Source of the DNA: CADEED01 sp035765415
GTDB lineage: Bacteria; Pseudomonadota; Gammaproteobacteria; Steroidobacterales; Steroidobacteraceae
DNA length: 64,000 nucleotides
NCBI GenBank assembly: GCA_035765415.1
Contig: DASTXR010000056.1
Location: forward strand, 1-64,000
Direction of reading: 5' to 3'
Made by a program: the position numbers and the translations under genes
Shown here: piece after piece, positions 36,337 to 44,628 of the stretch
Layout: every line of letters begins with the position of its first letter
Position numbering within the stretch: position 1 is the stretch's first letter
The notes under the pieces: generated by a model
The model's input: the letters and a program-made list of their open reading frames with translations, nothing else
The model's database searches: none
What the model was told of the DNA's origin: nothing

Positions 36337-37221
36337 ATGCCGCCGCCCCCTGGCAAGAAACAGAAGCAAGGCAAATGGCGCGCATTCGCGCTCTCTTTCC
36401 TGCTGCATTCGGCGATCGTCGCGGCCGCGGTCTACGGCTGGTTCACGTGGAAACATCGCCCGCCGCCCGTGGAAACGCTGGCCATCGAAGCATCCGTGGT
36501 CGACGAGCGCGCTTTGAAGGGCATCGCCGAGAAGCCTGATCCGTTGCCGCCGCCACCGCCCGAACCAGAACCCGCGCCGGAACCGGTGCCGGAAACTCCG
36601 CCCGAAGAACAGGGTCCGCCCAAGCCCGATCCCGCCGAGATCGAGCGCAAGGAGCAGGAGCGCCTCGAGGCCGAGAAGGCCGAACAGGAGAAGGCTGCGC
36701 TGGAACTGAAGGAACGCGAAGAGGCCGAGCGCATCGAGGCGGAAAAGCAGGCCGTGGCGAAAGCCGCGGCAGAGAAGGCCGCCGTCGAAAAGGCCGCCGC
36801 GGACAAGAAGGCCCTCGAGAAAAAGCGCGCCGAAGATGCCGCGGCCGCGAAGAAAGCCGCCGAAGAAAAGGCGAGGGCTGCCCGCCAGGCGGAACTTCTG
36901 CGCAGTCTCGAGGCCGAAGCACGCGGCAATGCCATTCGCAACAGCGAAGAGGCGGCGCGCTGGCATGCGCAGATCATCGCGCGCGTGACGCGGGCCTGGA
37001 TCAAACCACCCTCGGCACAGCCCGGCATCTCTTGTATTGTGTCGGTCACTCAGGTTCCGGGCGGCGAGGTCACGGGCGTCCGCGTGAATAGTTGCAGCAT
37101 CGACGATGCCGCGCTGCGTGAATCGGTTGAGGCTGCGGTCCTTCGGGCATCGCCGCTGCCTCCGCCTCCCGACCCGGCGCTGTTCGAGCGCAATTTGGAG
37201 CTAACATTCGCACCGCAATGA
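36337..37221 (+). CDS. tolA: Tol-Pal system protein TolA
   Basis: The 294-residue protein has one N-terminal membrane helix (FALSFLLHSAIVAAAVYGWF, about 12-31) and a Pro/Glu-rich stretch (about 66-95). A long Ala/Lys/Glu helical segment follows (about 98-200, repeated EKAA/KKAAEE units), then a C-terminal TonB/TolA domain (ITRAWIKPP-like RVTRAWIKPP to RNLELTFAPQ) with two cysteines. It spans the periplasm and contacts TolB and Pal. Only 4 bp separate it from tolR, and it overlaps tolB by 4 bp. Confidence 0.93.
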   Translation: MPPPPGKKQKQGKWRAFALSFLLHSAIVAAAVYGWFTWKHRPPPVETLAIEASVVDERALKGIAEKPDPLPPPPPEPEPAPEPVPETPPEEQGPPKPDPAEIERKEQERLEAEKAEQEKAALELKEREEAERIEAEKQAVAKAAAEKAAVEKAAADKKALEKKRAEDAAAAKKAAEEKARAARQAELLRSLEAEARGNAIRNSEEAARWHAQIIARVTRAWIKPPSAQPGISCIVSVTQVPGGEVTGVRVNSCSIDDAALRESVEAAVLRASPLPPPPDPALFERNLELTFAPQ

Positions 37222-38543
37222 AAGGCCGCATGAAAAAACCAGCTCTCCATCTCCTGCTTGCACTGTTGTTGACCAGCTTCGGCGCGGCCCCGCCCGCCCT
37301 GGCCCAGCTTCGCCTCACCATCACCTCGGGCGTCACCGATCCCATTCCCATCGCCATCGTGCCGTTCGCGCGCGCGGTGCCGGCGGACGGCGGGCTCGAC
37401 GTGGCGCAGGTGATCCAGCGCGACCTCGAGAGCAGCGGCCGCTTCAAGGGCATGGCGCGCACCGACATGGTGTTCACGCCCACCACGTCCGCCGAGGTGG
37501 ACGCGGCCGGCTGGAAACAGCAGCGCGTGGACTACGTCGTGGTGGGCCGCGTCAGCGCCCAGCCCGACGGGCAGGTGCGCGTCGACGCGGAACTGGTCAA
37601 CGTGCTCACCGGCCAGCGTGTCGCCGGGCCGTTCTTCACCGGGCAGGCGACCAACCTGCGCAACACCGCGCATCGCATCGCCGACGCGCTGTACGAAAAG
37701 ATCATCGGCGTGCGCGGCGCATTCGCCACGCGCATCGCCTACGTATCGGTGGACGGCAAGGCGCCCAAGCAGCGTTACGAGCTCTACGTGGCCGATTCCG
37801 ATGGCGCCAACCGCGTGCGCATCGCGGAATCGCCGCTGCCCATCATGTCGCCCGCCTGGTCGCCGGACGGCGAGTGGCTCGCCTACGTGTCGTTCGAGCG
37901 CCGCGTCTCGGCGGTGTTCGTGCAGCACCGGCGCAGCGGCACCAAGACCATGGTATCGGCGCGGGCCGGCATCAACGGCGCGCCGTCCTTCTCGGGGGAC
38001 GGGAAAAAGCTGGCGCTCACGCTGTCGGGCAGCAACGGCAACCTCGATGTCTATCTACTCGAGCTCGCCAGCGGCAAGCTCACGCGCGTCACCGACGACC
38101 CGGGCATCGACACCGAAGCCGTGTTCGTGCCCGGCGACGACAACAGCATCTACTTCACGTCGGACCGCTCCGGCAGCCCGCAGGTCTACCGGCTGGCGCT
38201 GGGCGGCAACGAGCGTCCCAAGCGCGTCACGTTCACCGGCAGCTACAATGCGCGGCCGCGTGTCTCGCCCGATGGCAAGCAACTCGCCATCCTTACGCTC
38301 GACAACGGCGCCTATCGCATCGGCATCCAGGACCTGGCCACCGGCACGGTGCAGGTGCTGTCCAAGGGCGTCCAGGAAGAATCCCCGAGCTTTGCGCCGA
38401 ATGGCGCAATGCTGATATTCGCGGGCCGCGAACGCGGCCAGGGCGTGTTGCAGACAGTCTCCGTCGATGGCCAGACCTCGGCACGGCTCGATGCTGACGC
38501 CGGTGAAGTGCGTGAACCCGTGTGGGGCCCGTTTTTGCCGTGA
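37218..38543 (+). CDS. tolB: Tol-Pal system beta-propeller protein TolB
   Basis: The 441-residue periplasmic protein has a signal peptide (LHLLLALLLTSFGAAPPALA), an N-terminal TolB domain (ITSGVTDPIPIAIVPF, LESSGRFKGM, VDYVVVGRV) and a WD40-like propeller with repeated PDG blades (SPAWSPDGEWLAYVSF, RPRVSPDGKQLAILT). It binds Pal and TolA. ATG 37218 overlaps tolA; ATG 37230 is also possible. Confidence 0.96.
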   Translation: MKGRMKKPALHLLLALLLTSFGAAPPALAQLRLTITSGVTDPIPIAIVPFARAVPADGGLDVAQVIQRDLESSGRFKGMARTDMVFTPTTSAEVDAAGWKQQRVDYVVVGRVSAQPDGQVRVDAELVNVLTGQRVAGPFFTGQATNLRNTAHRIADALYEKIIGVRGAFATRIAYVSVDGKAPKQRYELYVADSDGANRVRIAESPLPIMSPAWSPDGEWLAYVSFERRVSAVFVQHRRSGTKTMVSARAGINGAPSFSGDGKKLALTLSGSNGNLDVYLLELASGKLTRVTDDPGIDTEAVFVPGDDNSIYFTSDRSGSPQVYRLALGGNERPKRVTFTGSYNARPRVSPDGKQLAILTLDNGAYRIGIQDLATGTVQVLSKGVQEESPSFAPNGAMLIFAGRERGQGVLQTVSVDGQTSARLDADAGEVREPVWGPFLP

Positions 38544-38566
38544 CCATTTTTGAATTGAGGAGAGGA

Positions 38567-39088
38567 ATGAAAATGAAAAAGCTCACGTCGATTTCTGTTC
38601 TGCTGGCAACGGTTGCGCTGCTCGCGGGTTGCTCCGCGAAAAAGCCGGACGTGCCGCCGACACCGCCCACCCCGACGACCGACACCACCGGTGTCGAGAA
38701 TGCGGATGCGCTCGCCGGCGACACCACCGCGTCGATGGGTCCATCGGGCGAACTGCTGTCCAAGCGCATCGTCTACTTCGACTTCGATCGCGCCGATATC
38801 CGCGCCGATTCGCAGAGCGTCGTGGCGGCCCACTCGGCCTTCCTCGCGAAGAATCCGAACCAGAAGGTGCGCCTCGAAGGGCATGCCGACGAGCGCGGTT
38901 CACGCGAGTACAACATCGGTCTCGGTGAACGCCGTGGCCAGAGTGTGCGCCGGGCGCTGGCCCTGCAGGGCGTCGCGGAAACGCAGCTCACCACCGTCAG
39001 CTACGGCGAGGAGCGTCCCGCCGTCGCCGGCAGCGACGAACAGGCCTATGCGGCCAATCGTCGCGTCGAGATCATCTACCTGAAGTAA
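38567..39088 (+). CDS. pal: Peptidoglycan-associated lipoprotein Pal
   Basis: The 173-residue lipoprotein has a lipobox (LLAGCS, Cys about 23), a Pro/Thr-rich linker and an OmpA-like domain with VYFDFDRADIRADS and LEGHADERGSREYNIGLGERR, which bind meso-diaminopimelate in peptidoglycan. It anchors the outer membrane to the wall and binds TolB. GAGGAGAGGA directly precedes ATG 38567; an in-frame ATG two codons later is equally plausible. Confidence 0.97.
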   Translation: MKMKKLTSISVLLATVALLAGCSAKKPDVPPTPPTPTTDTTGVENADALAGDTTASMGPSGELLSKRIVYFDFDRADIRADSQSVVAAHSAFLAKNPNQKVRLEGHADERGSREYNIGLGERRGQSVRRALALQGVAETQLTTVSYGEERPAVAGSDEQAYAANRRVEIIYLK

Positions 39089-39091
39089 GCA

Positions 39092-39847
39092 ATGGCCGAG
39101 GTGCTCGTGAAGACACAGCGTTTGTTGGCGGTGGTCGCGGGAGCGTTCGCGCTCGCCGGCTGCGCGGTTTCGCCGGAGGAAGACCCGGTGATGATCCGCA
39201 TGAACGACCTCGATTCGCGCGTGCAGCGCATCGAGCGTGTGTTGACCAACCAGAGCCTGCTCGAGCTGGCGCAGCGCCTCGATGCCCTGCAGGGCGAAGT
39301 CCGCAACATCCGTGGCGAAGTCGAGTTGCTGCAGAACGAAACCCAGGGCGGCAAGACGCAGTCGCGCACCCTGTACAGCGATCTCGAGAAACGCCTGGCC
39401 GCGCTGGAAACACTCGGCGGTGTGGGTGCCGCGTCGTCCCTCGGGGCGACGCCGGCGCCCGCGGCGGGCGCGTCCGAGCAGGCCACGTACGATGCCGGCA
39501 TGGCGGCATTACGCAGCGGCAACTACGACAAGGCGGTCGCCAGCTTCCAGGAGGTGGTCACTAACTACCCGAACGGGGACCTGGCGGCCAACGCGCAGTT
39601 CTGGATCGGCGAGAGTTACTACACCCGGGGCGATCTCGAAAGCGCCGTCACCGCCTATCGCAAGGTGCTCGGCGACTGGCCGAACTCGCGCAAGGCGCCC
39701 GACGCGATGGTCAAGCTGGGCTTCTCGCTGTCCGACCTCAAGCGCACCGGAGAGGCGCGCAGCACGCTCGAAGAAGTGGTGCGCAAGTATCCGGGCACCA
39801 ACGCCGCGCAGCTCGCCACGGATCGCCTCAAGCGCCTCGGCAGATGA
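39092..39847 (+). CDS. cpoB: Cell division coordinator CpoB (YbgF)
   Basis: The 251-residue envelope protein has an N-terminal export segment with a possible lipobox (FALAGCA). A coiled-coil region follows (RMNDLDSRVQRIERVL, EVRNIRGEVELLQNE, about 36-105), then a TPR domain (about 131-250, YDAGMAALRSGNYDKAVASF, IGESYYTRGDLESAV, KLGFSLSDLKRTGEA). It links TolA to peptidoglycan synthesis at division. It follows pal by 3 bp. Translation may start at GTG 39107 instead. Confidence 0.93.
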   Translation: MAEVLVKTQRLLAVVAGAFALAGCAVSPEEDPVMIRMNDLDSRVQRIERVLTNQSLLELAQRLDALQGEVRNIRGEVELLQNETQGGKTQSRTLYSDLEKRLAALETLGGVGAASSLGATPAPAAGASEQATYDAGMAALRSGNYDKAVASFQEVVTNYPNGDLAANAQFWIGESYYTRGDLESAVTAYRKVLGDWPNSRKAPDAMVKLGFSLSDLKRTGEARSTLEEVVRKYPGTNAAQLATDRLKRLGR

Positions 39848-39857
39848 ACAGGCGGAG

Positions 39858-40535
39858 ATGAACGAGGCCGCGACCGTAGTTGAATCCGGCGACGAGCGTC
39901 GCCTCAAGATCACGGAAATCTTCTACTCGCTGCAGGGCGAGGCCGACACCGTTGGGTTTCCCACGGTGTTCGTGCGGCTCACCGGCTGCCCGCTGCGCTG
40001 TCAGTTCTGCGATACCGCCTATGCATTCCACGGCGGAGAGTGGCGCACGCTCGAGCAGGTGCTGGCGACGGTTGCCGAATATGTGCCGCGCCATGTCTGC
40101 GTCACGGGCGGCGAACCCCTGGCGCAGAAGAACTGCCTGCCGCTGCTCACCCGGCTCTGCGATGCCGGCTACCGCGTATCCATCGAGACCAGCGGCGCCA
40201 TGCCTCTTGCGGGCGTCGATGCGCGCGTGGTGCGCGTGGTGGACGTCAAGACGCCGGGCTCGGGCGAGGAGCGGCGCAATCGCTACGACGATCTGGCGCT
40301 GCTGCGTCCCGACGAGCAGATCAAGTTCGTGATCTGCGATCGCGCCGACTACGAATGGAGCCGCGAGAAGATCGCCGCGCTCGGGCTGGCGCAGCGTTGC
40401 CAGGTCCTGTTTTCGCCGAGCGCCGAACAACTCCCGGCGCGCGACCTGGCGGACTGGATTCTCGCCGACCGGCTCCCCGTTCGATTCCAGATGCAGCTTC
40501 ACAAGGTGCTCTGGGGCAACGTGCCGGGAAAGTGA
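39858..40535 (+). CDS. queE: 7-carboxy-7-deazaguanine synthase QueE
   Basis: The 225-residue radical-SAM enzyme has FYSLQGEADTVGFPTVFVRL and the cluster motif CPLRCQFC (CxxxCxxC). VTGGEPLAQ binds SAM, and SIETSGAMP follows. It converts carboxy-tetrahydropterin to 7-carboxy-7-deazaguanine in queuosine synthesis. ATG 39858 follows GGCGGAG; a GTG upstream would overlap cpoB. queC begins 1 bp after its stop. Confidence 0.95.
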   Translation: MNEAATVVESGDERRLKITEIFYSLQGEADTVGFPTVFVRLTGCPLRCQFCDTAYAFHGGEWRTLEQVLATVAEYVPRHVCVTGGEPLAQKNCLPLLTRLCDAGYRVSIETSGAMPLAGVDARVVRVVDVKTPGSGEERRNRYDDLALLRPDEQIKFVICDRADYEWSREKIAALGLAQRCQVLFSPSAEQLPARDLADWILADRLPVRFQMQLHKVLWGNVPGK

Positions 40536-40536
40536 C

Positions 40537-41241
40537 ATGACTCCGCGCGCAGTGGTGTTGTTGTCGGGCGGGCTGGATTCGGCCACCGTGCTCGCGCTCG
40601 CGCGCGAAGCCGGCCTCGAGTGTTACGCGCTGTCGGTGTCTTACGGGCAGCGGCACCAGGCCGAGATCAGCGCCGCGGCGCGTGTCGCCCGCGCGCTCGG
40701 CGCGCGCGAGCACCGCATCATGCACGTCGACCTGGGACGCATCGGCGGCTCGGCGCTCACCGACAATTCCATCGACGTTCCCACGGCGCCGGGCGAGGGC
40801 ATCCCGGTCACCTACGTTCCCGCGCGCAACACCATCATGTTGTCGCTGGCGATGGCCTGGGCCGAAGTGCTGAAGGCCGCCGAGATCCACATCGGCGTGA
40901 ACGCCGTGGACTACTCCGGGTATCCGGACTGCCGCCCGGAATTCGTGGCCGCGTTTCAGCACCTCGCGGGCCTTGCGACCAAGGCGGGCGTCGAGGGCGC
41001 GAAGCTGCTGGTGCGCGCACCGCTGATCGACCTCAGCAAGGCGCAAATCGTGCGCGAAGGAGTCCGTCTGGGGGTGGACTATTCGCTGACCGTCTCCTGT
41101 TACCTGGCCGACGACCAGGGACGCGCCTGCGGACGTTGCGACTCCTGTCGATTGCGTCGCGAAGGCTTTGTTTCTGCGGGGATTTCCGACCCGACGCGGT
41201 ACCGCCTTGAAGCTGGCCAAGGCGACGAAAAGATCGTGTAG
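40537..41241 (+). CDS. queC: 7-cyano-7-deazaguanine synthase QueC
   Basis: The 234-residue ATP-dependent enzyme has the PP-loop LLSGGLDSATVLALA, VPARNTIMLSLAMAWAE, NAVDYSGYPDCRPEF, and the zinc cysteines in CYLADDQGRACGRCDSCRLR. It makes preQ0 from CDG with ammonia. With queE this supplies the deazaguanine pathway; tRNA-Lys(UUU) follows 21 bp later. Confidence 0.97.
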   Translation: MTPRAVVLLSGGLDSATVLALAREAGLECYALSVSYGQRHQAEISAAARVARALGAREHRIMHVDLGRIGGSALTDNSIDVPTAPGEGIPVTYVPARNTIMLSLAMAWAEVLKAAEIHIGVNAVDYSGYPDCRPEFVAAFQHLAGLATKAGVEGAKLLVRAPLIDLSKAQIVREGVRLGVDYSLTVSCYLADDQGRACGRCDSCRLRREGFVSAGISDPTRYRLEAGQGDEKIV

Positions 41242-41262
41242 ACTTCGCGCCCTTCCGGTCCG

Positions 41263-41339
41263 GGGGTCGGTAGCTCAGTTGGTAGAGCAGCGCCCTTTTA
41301 AGGCGTTAGTCGTGGGTTCGAGTCCCACCCGACCCACCA
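41263..41339 (+). tRNA. tRNA-Lys(UUU)
   Basis: The cloverleaf is complete: acceptor GGGTCGG/CCGACCC, D-arm TAGCTCAGTTGGTAGAGC, anticodon stem GCGCC/GGCGT with loop CTTTTAA (anticodon TTT), T-arm GTGGG-TTCGAGT-CCCAC, discriminator A and encoded CCA. It closely resembles E. coli tRNA-Lys and lies just after queC, as in Pseudomonas-type genomes. Confidence 0.98.
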
Positions 41340-41471
41340 TCCCGCAGAACCCCGGCGCGCATGGCGGCGCCATCCGCGCAATCCGCTGCGACAACTAACT
41401 ACCACAGTGCACGCCCCGCGAAACGCCGGGCGGCAGCTGCGTGCCGCCCGGCGCCGATCTTCAGGAAATCT

Positions 41472-44396
41472 TCAGAACGTCCCGCTCGTCGTCGTGCTCG
41501 CGCCTCCGCTGGTGTAGGTCACCGACCAGCTGTCGCCGGTGGTGGGATGCGGGTTGCCGCCCGGGCTGAACTGCGCGGCGAACGTGCGACCGGTGCCCGC
41601 CGCCAGCGTCTGTCCCGCGATGAGCGCGAACGTGTACACCACCTGCGTCGACGTCGTGCTCACCGACTGCGAGATCAGGTTTCCGCCAATGGTGTTGTAT
41701 TGCCCGCCCGACGCCAGCGCCGCGGGATTGCGTGCGACGGTGATCGTGACGGTGAGCGCCGTCAGAGGCGCGGTGTTGCTGAACCGCACCTGCTCCTCTG
41801 CGAACCACGGGCTGTTGCTGGCCACCGCGCCGGTGGCCGTCACCACGCCACCAACCGGCCCCTGGGTGATCTGCAACAGCACGGTCTGCACGGCGCCGGC
41901 GACGCCCGCAGCGCTGGTCGTGATCGAGAACGTGAAGCTGCCGATTGCCGCCGTCGATGCGACGCTGATGTTCATCGTCGTCGAGTTGCCGGTAGCCGGG
42001 TTGGGACTGAACGTCACGGAGACGCCCGTGGGCAACGTGCCGGTGGTGAACGAGACCGCGCCGGTGAAGCCTCCCGAGCGCGTGATCGTGCAGGTGCCTC
42101 CGCCGCTCGCCCCGCGATTTATGGTGAGGCTGTTCGGGCACAGCGCCGCGAAGCCGGGTTGCTGCACCGTGGTCACCGTGAAGTTGGCCGCATTGCTCAC
42201 GTTGCCGTTCACCGTGACCGTCACCGGCACGGTTCCCGCTCCAATGTTCGGCACATTTACCGCGAGCTGCGTGTTGCTCCACGACACGACGGTGGCGTTG
42301 GTCGTGCCGAAGCGCACCGTGCTCGTGTTCTGGAACACGCCGAAGTTGCTGCCCGTGATCGCCACGGTGCTGCCTGCCGGACCGCTGTTCGGAGTGAGCG
42401 TGGCGAGCACTGGCGGCATTGGCGAGGTCACGAGGAAGTTCACTTCATTGCTGGCCACGCCGCCGACCACCACCGCCACGCCCACCGCGGTGCCGCCCGT
42501 GAGGTTCGGAACCGTCGCGACGATCTGCGTGTTGCTCCACGAAGTCACGGTCGCCGTCGTGGTGCCGAAGCGCACGGTGTTCGCGCCCTGCGTGGCGCCG
42601 AAGCCGGTGCCGGCCAGCGTGACGCTCGCCCCGGGATTACCCGTATTCGGCGTGATCGAATTGAGCCGGTGCACGGTCACGAGGAAGTTCATCGCGTTGC
42701 TGACGCGGCCGCCGACCGTCACGGTGACGGGATAGGTACCGGGCGCGAGGTTCGGCACCGCGACCAGCACGTTCGAGTTGGCCCACAACTGCACGGTCGC
42801 CAGCGTAGTGCCGAAACGCACGGTGCTCGTGCCTTGCGTGGTGCCGAAGCCTGCGCCGTTGACATTGACCAGCTGGCCAACGCCGCCGCTGTTCGGACTC
42901 AGGCTGCTGACCTGCGGGAACTGATCGACGACGGGCACGTTGATGGTGGCGGCGTTGCTCGCCACGCCGTTCACCGTGACGACCACCGCGTACGCGCCGG
43001 GCGGCAGGTTCGTCGGCGCCGTCACCGAAATCTGCGAGGCGCTCCACGACGTGATCGTGCTGACCGTGATGGCGCCGAAGCGCACGGTGCTCGTGCCTTG
43101 CGTGGTGCCGAAGTTGCTGCCGTTGATCGTGACCGCGGTGCCGGGAAGCACCGTGGTGGGTGTGACACTGGTGATCGCCGGTACGTTGCCCGGCTGCTGA
43201 TCGAGCGGGAACTGGATGGTCTGCAGCAGCGTGAGCTTCGACTGATTCACGATGCCGTTGAAGTCGTTGTTGAACAGCGCATAGCGGTCGTTGCCGTTCA
43301 TGGCCCAGTACGCGTGGCCCATCCACTGCTTGCCCTGGAAATAGGACACCGTGGCCGAGAACCACTGGCCCTGCGAGCCGGGCGTCGTGCTCTGGATATC
43401 GGCGTTCCCGTTCAGCGTGCCGAACTCGCCGACGAACATCGGGCCAATTCCCTGGTTGTAGATGTAGCCCCAGTTCTGGTCCTTGATCGCATTGAGCGTG
43501 GCAGGCGTTGCGCTGCCGTTGAACCACGGTTGGTTCGCTTCAACGGGGCCGTAGTCGTGTGCGGAGTAGACCACGCGATTCGCGACGTTGAGCGTGACGG
43601 GCCGCGTCGCGACTCCGCGCAGCATGCCGCCCCACCAGGTGAACGAGTTGTTGTAGTGGTCGTTGCCCTCGACCACGATCAGCAGGTTCGGGTTGATCGC
43701 GAGGATGGCGTTGCCCGCGCGCGTGGCGGCGGCATGCCAGTCGTTGGCCGCGCTGCAACCCGCGGGGTCTCCGCCCCAGCAGGCGCTCGCGTGCGGTTCG
43801 TTGCGCAGATCCATCGCCACGACGGTGGTGTTGCCGAGGTAACGCGTGGTGAGCGCGCGCCAGTTGGCGAGCCACGTGGACTCGGGGAATTCGCTCGTGA
43901 ACCAGAGTCCGTTTTCCTGCGCGGAGTTGCCGGCGTTCGACCGATGGTTGTCGAGCATCACGCGCAGGCCGATCTGGCCGCAGTAGGCGATGATCTTGTC
44001 GAGCACGTCGAGCGCCGTGGCGTTCGCCGCGATGTCGGTGTTGATGCCGTCGCGGTTGATGTTCAACGTGCCGAGCACCGGGTTCTGCGACACCATCTGG
44101 TCGGAGTAGGGAATGCGCACGGTGTTGAAGCCGGAGGTCTTGATGCGGTCGAGGATGGCCTTGTAGTCGGCGATCCACAGGCCGTGCGCCACGAAGGTGG
44201 TGGTTTCGAAGCCGTACCAGTTGATGGCGGCGATGCGCACCGGCTGGTTGTTCGCGTCGAGGATCTGGTTGCCGCTGGTGTGCCAGTAACCCGCACCCGC
44301 GGCGCGCGCGCCGCAGGCGAACAGCAGCGCAACTAACAAGAAGAGAAGTCCCGCGTGGGCGCGGCTCGCCGCGACCCGAACCAGTCCATTGGTCAT
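41472..44396 (-). CDS. Exported GH5 cellulase with four IPT/TIG repeats
   Basis: The 974-residue protein has a signal peptide (HAGLLFLLVALLFACGARA) and a GH5 catalytic domain (about 35-390) with VRIPYSDQMV, acid/base Glu in VVAMDLRNEPHA, nucleophile Glu in MFVGEFGTLNG, and HAYWAMNGND. Four IPT/TIG immunoglobulin-like repeats of about 84 residues follow, each starting SVTPTT/SLSPNS/SITPNT/TLTPNS and sharing TSTVRFGTT-like cores. An Ig-like domain and a C-terminal beta domain (about 850-974) that may bind carbohydrate complete it. It should cut beta-1,4-glucan outside the cell. GGAGG lies 5 nt before ATG 44396. Confidence 0.92.
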   Translation of the reverse strand: MTNGLVRVAASRAHAGLLFLLVALLFACGARAAGAGYWHTSGNQILDANNQPVRIAAINWYGFETTTFVAHGLWIADYKAILDRIKTSGFNTVRIPYSDQMVSQNPVLGTLNINRDGINTDIAANATALDVLDKIIAYCGQIGLRVMLDNHRSNAGNSAQENGLWFTSEFPESTWLANWRALTTRYLGNTTVVAMDLRNEPHASACWGGDPAGCSAANDWHAAATRAGNAILAINPNLLIVVEGNDHYNNSFTWWGGMLRGVATRPVTLNVANRVVYSAHDYGPVEANQPWFNGSATPATLNAIKDQNWGYIYNQGIGPMFVGEFGTLNGNADIQSTTPGSQGQWFSATVSYFQGKQWMGHAYWAMNGNDRYALFNNDFNGIVNQSKLTLLQTIQFPLDQQPGNVPAITSVTPTTVLPGTAVTINGSNFGTTQGTSTVRFGAITVSTITSWSASQISVTAPTNLPPGAYAVVVTVNGVASNAATINVPVVDQFPQVSSLSPNSGGVGQLVNVNGAGFGTTQGTSTVRFGTTLATVQLWANSNVLVAVPNLAPGTYPVTVTVGGRVSNAMNFLVTVHRLNSITPNTGNPGASVTLAGTGFGATQGANTVRFGTTTATVTSWSNTQIVATVPNLTGGTAVGVAVVVGGVASNEVNFLVTSPMPPVLATLTPNSGPAGSTVAITGSNFGVFQNTSTVRFGTTNATVVSWSNTQLAVNVPNIGAGTVPVTVTVNGNVSNAANFTVTTVQQPGFAALCPNSLTINRGASGGGTCTITRSGGFTGAVSFTTGTLPTGVSVTFSPNPATGNSTTMNISVASTAAIGSFTFSITTSAAGVAGAVQTVLLQITQGPVGGVVTATGAVASNSPWFAEEQVRFSNTAPLTALTVTITVARNPAALASGGQYNTIGGNLISQSVSTTSTQVVYTFALIAGQTLAAGTGRTFAAQFSPGGNPHPTTGDSWSVTYTSGGASTTTSGTF

Positions 44397-44628
44397 AGAG
44401 CCTCCGGCGGGCCGTGAGGTTGGAAGGAGCCCGCGTGCACGGAAGCTGATCCGGAATTCGCGCGGCGTCAATACAGGGAACTAACTTCCGCGCGCGGGAA
44501 AGTTGATGTCCAGCAAGTCACGCGGTGTCTCAGCCGGGACATCCGCGCGAAGTTCGTGGTTTCGCGGGCGGTCGACCCTCCCGCTTGCGTGTTGCTACAC
44601 TGCCGGCCGGTTTTCCGAGGGGTCCAGA

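Noticed and set aside
41207..41244. TTGAAG/TAGACT as a tRNA-Lys promoter
   Set aside because: The spacing between the two hexamers is about 26 bp, too long for a sigma-70 promoter.
41263..41472. tRNA-Lys as an integration site
   Set aside because: No second copy of its 3' end was seen downstream and there is no integrase nearby; the gene sits in its usual place after queC.
42240..43200. Possible CRISPR-like repeat array
   Set aside because: The repeats are in-frame coding units of IPT/TIG domains about 250 bp long, not short repeats with unique spacers.
41361..44336. Long plus-strand open frame of about 990 codons
   Set aside because: It is antisense to the GH5/IPT gene, is Arg/Ala/His-rich with no domain, and arises from high GC and repeated codon patterns.
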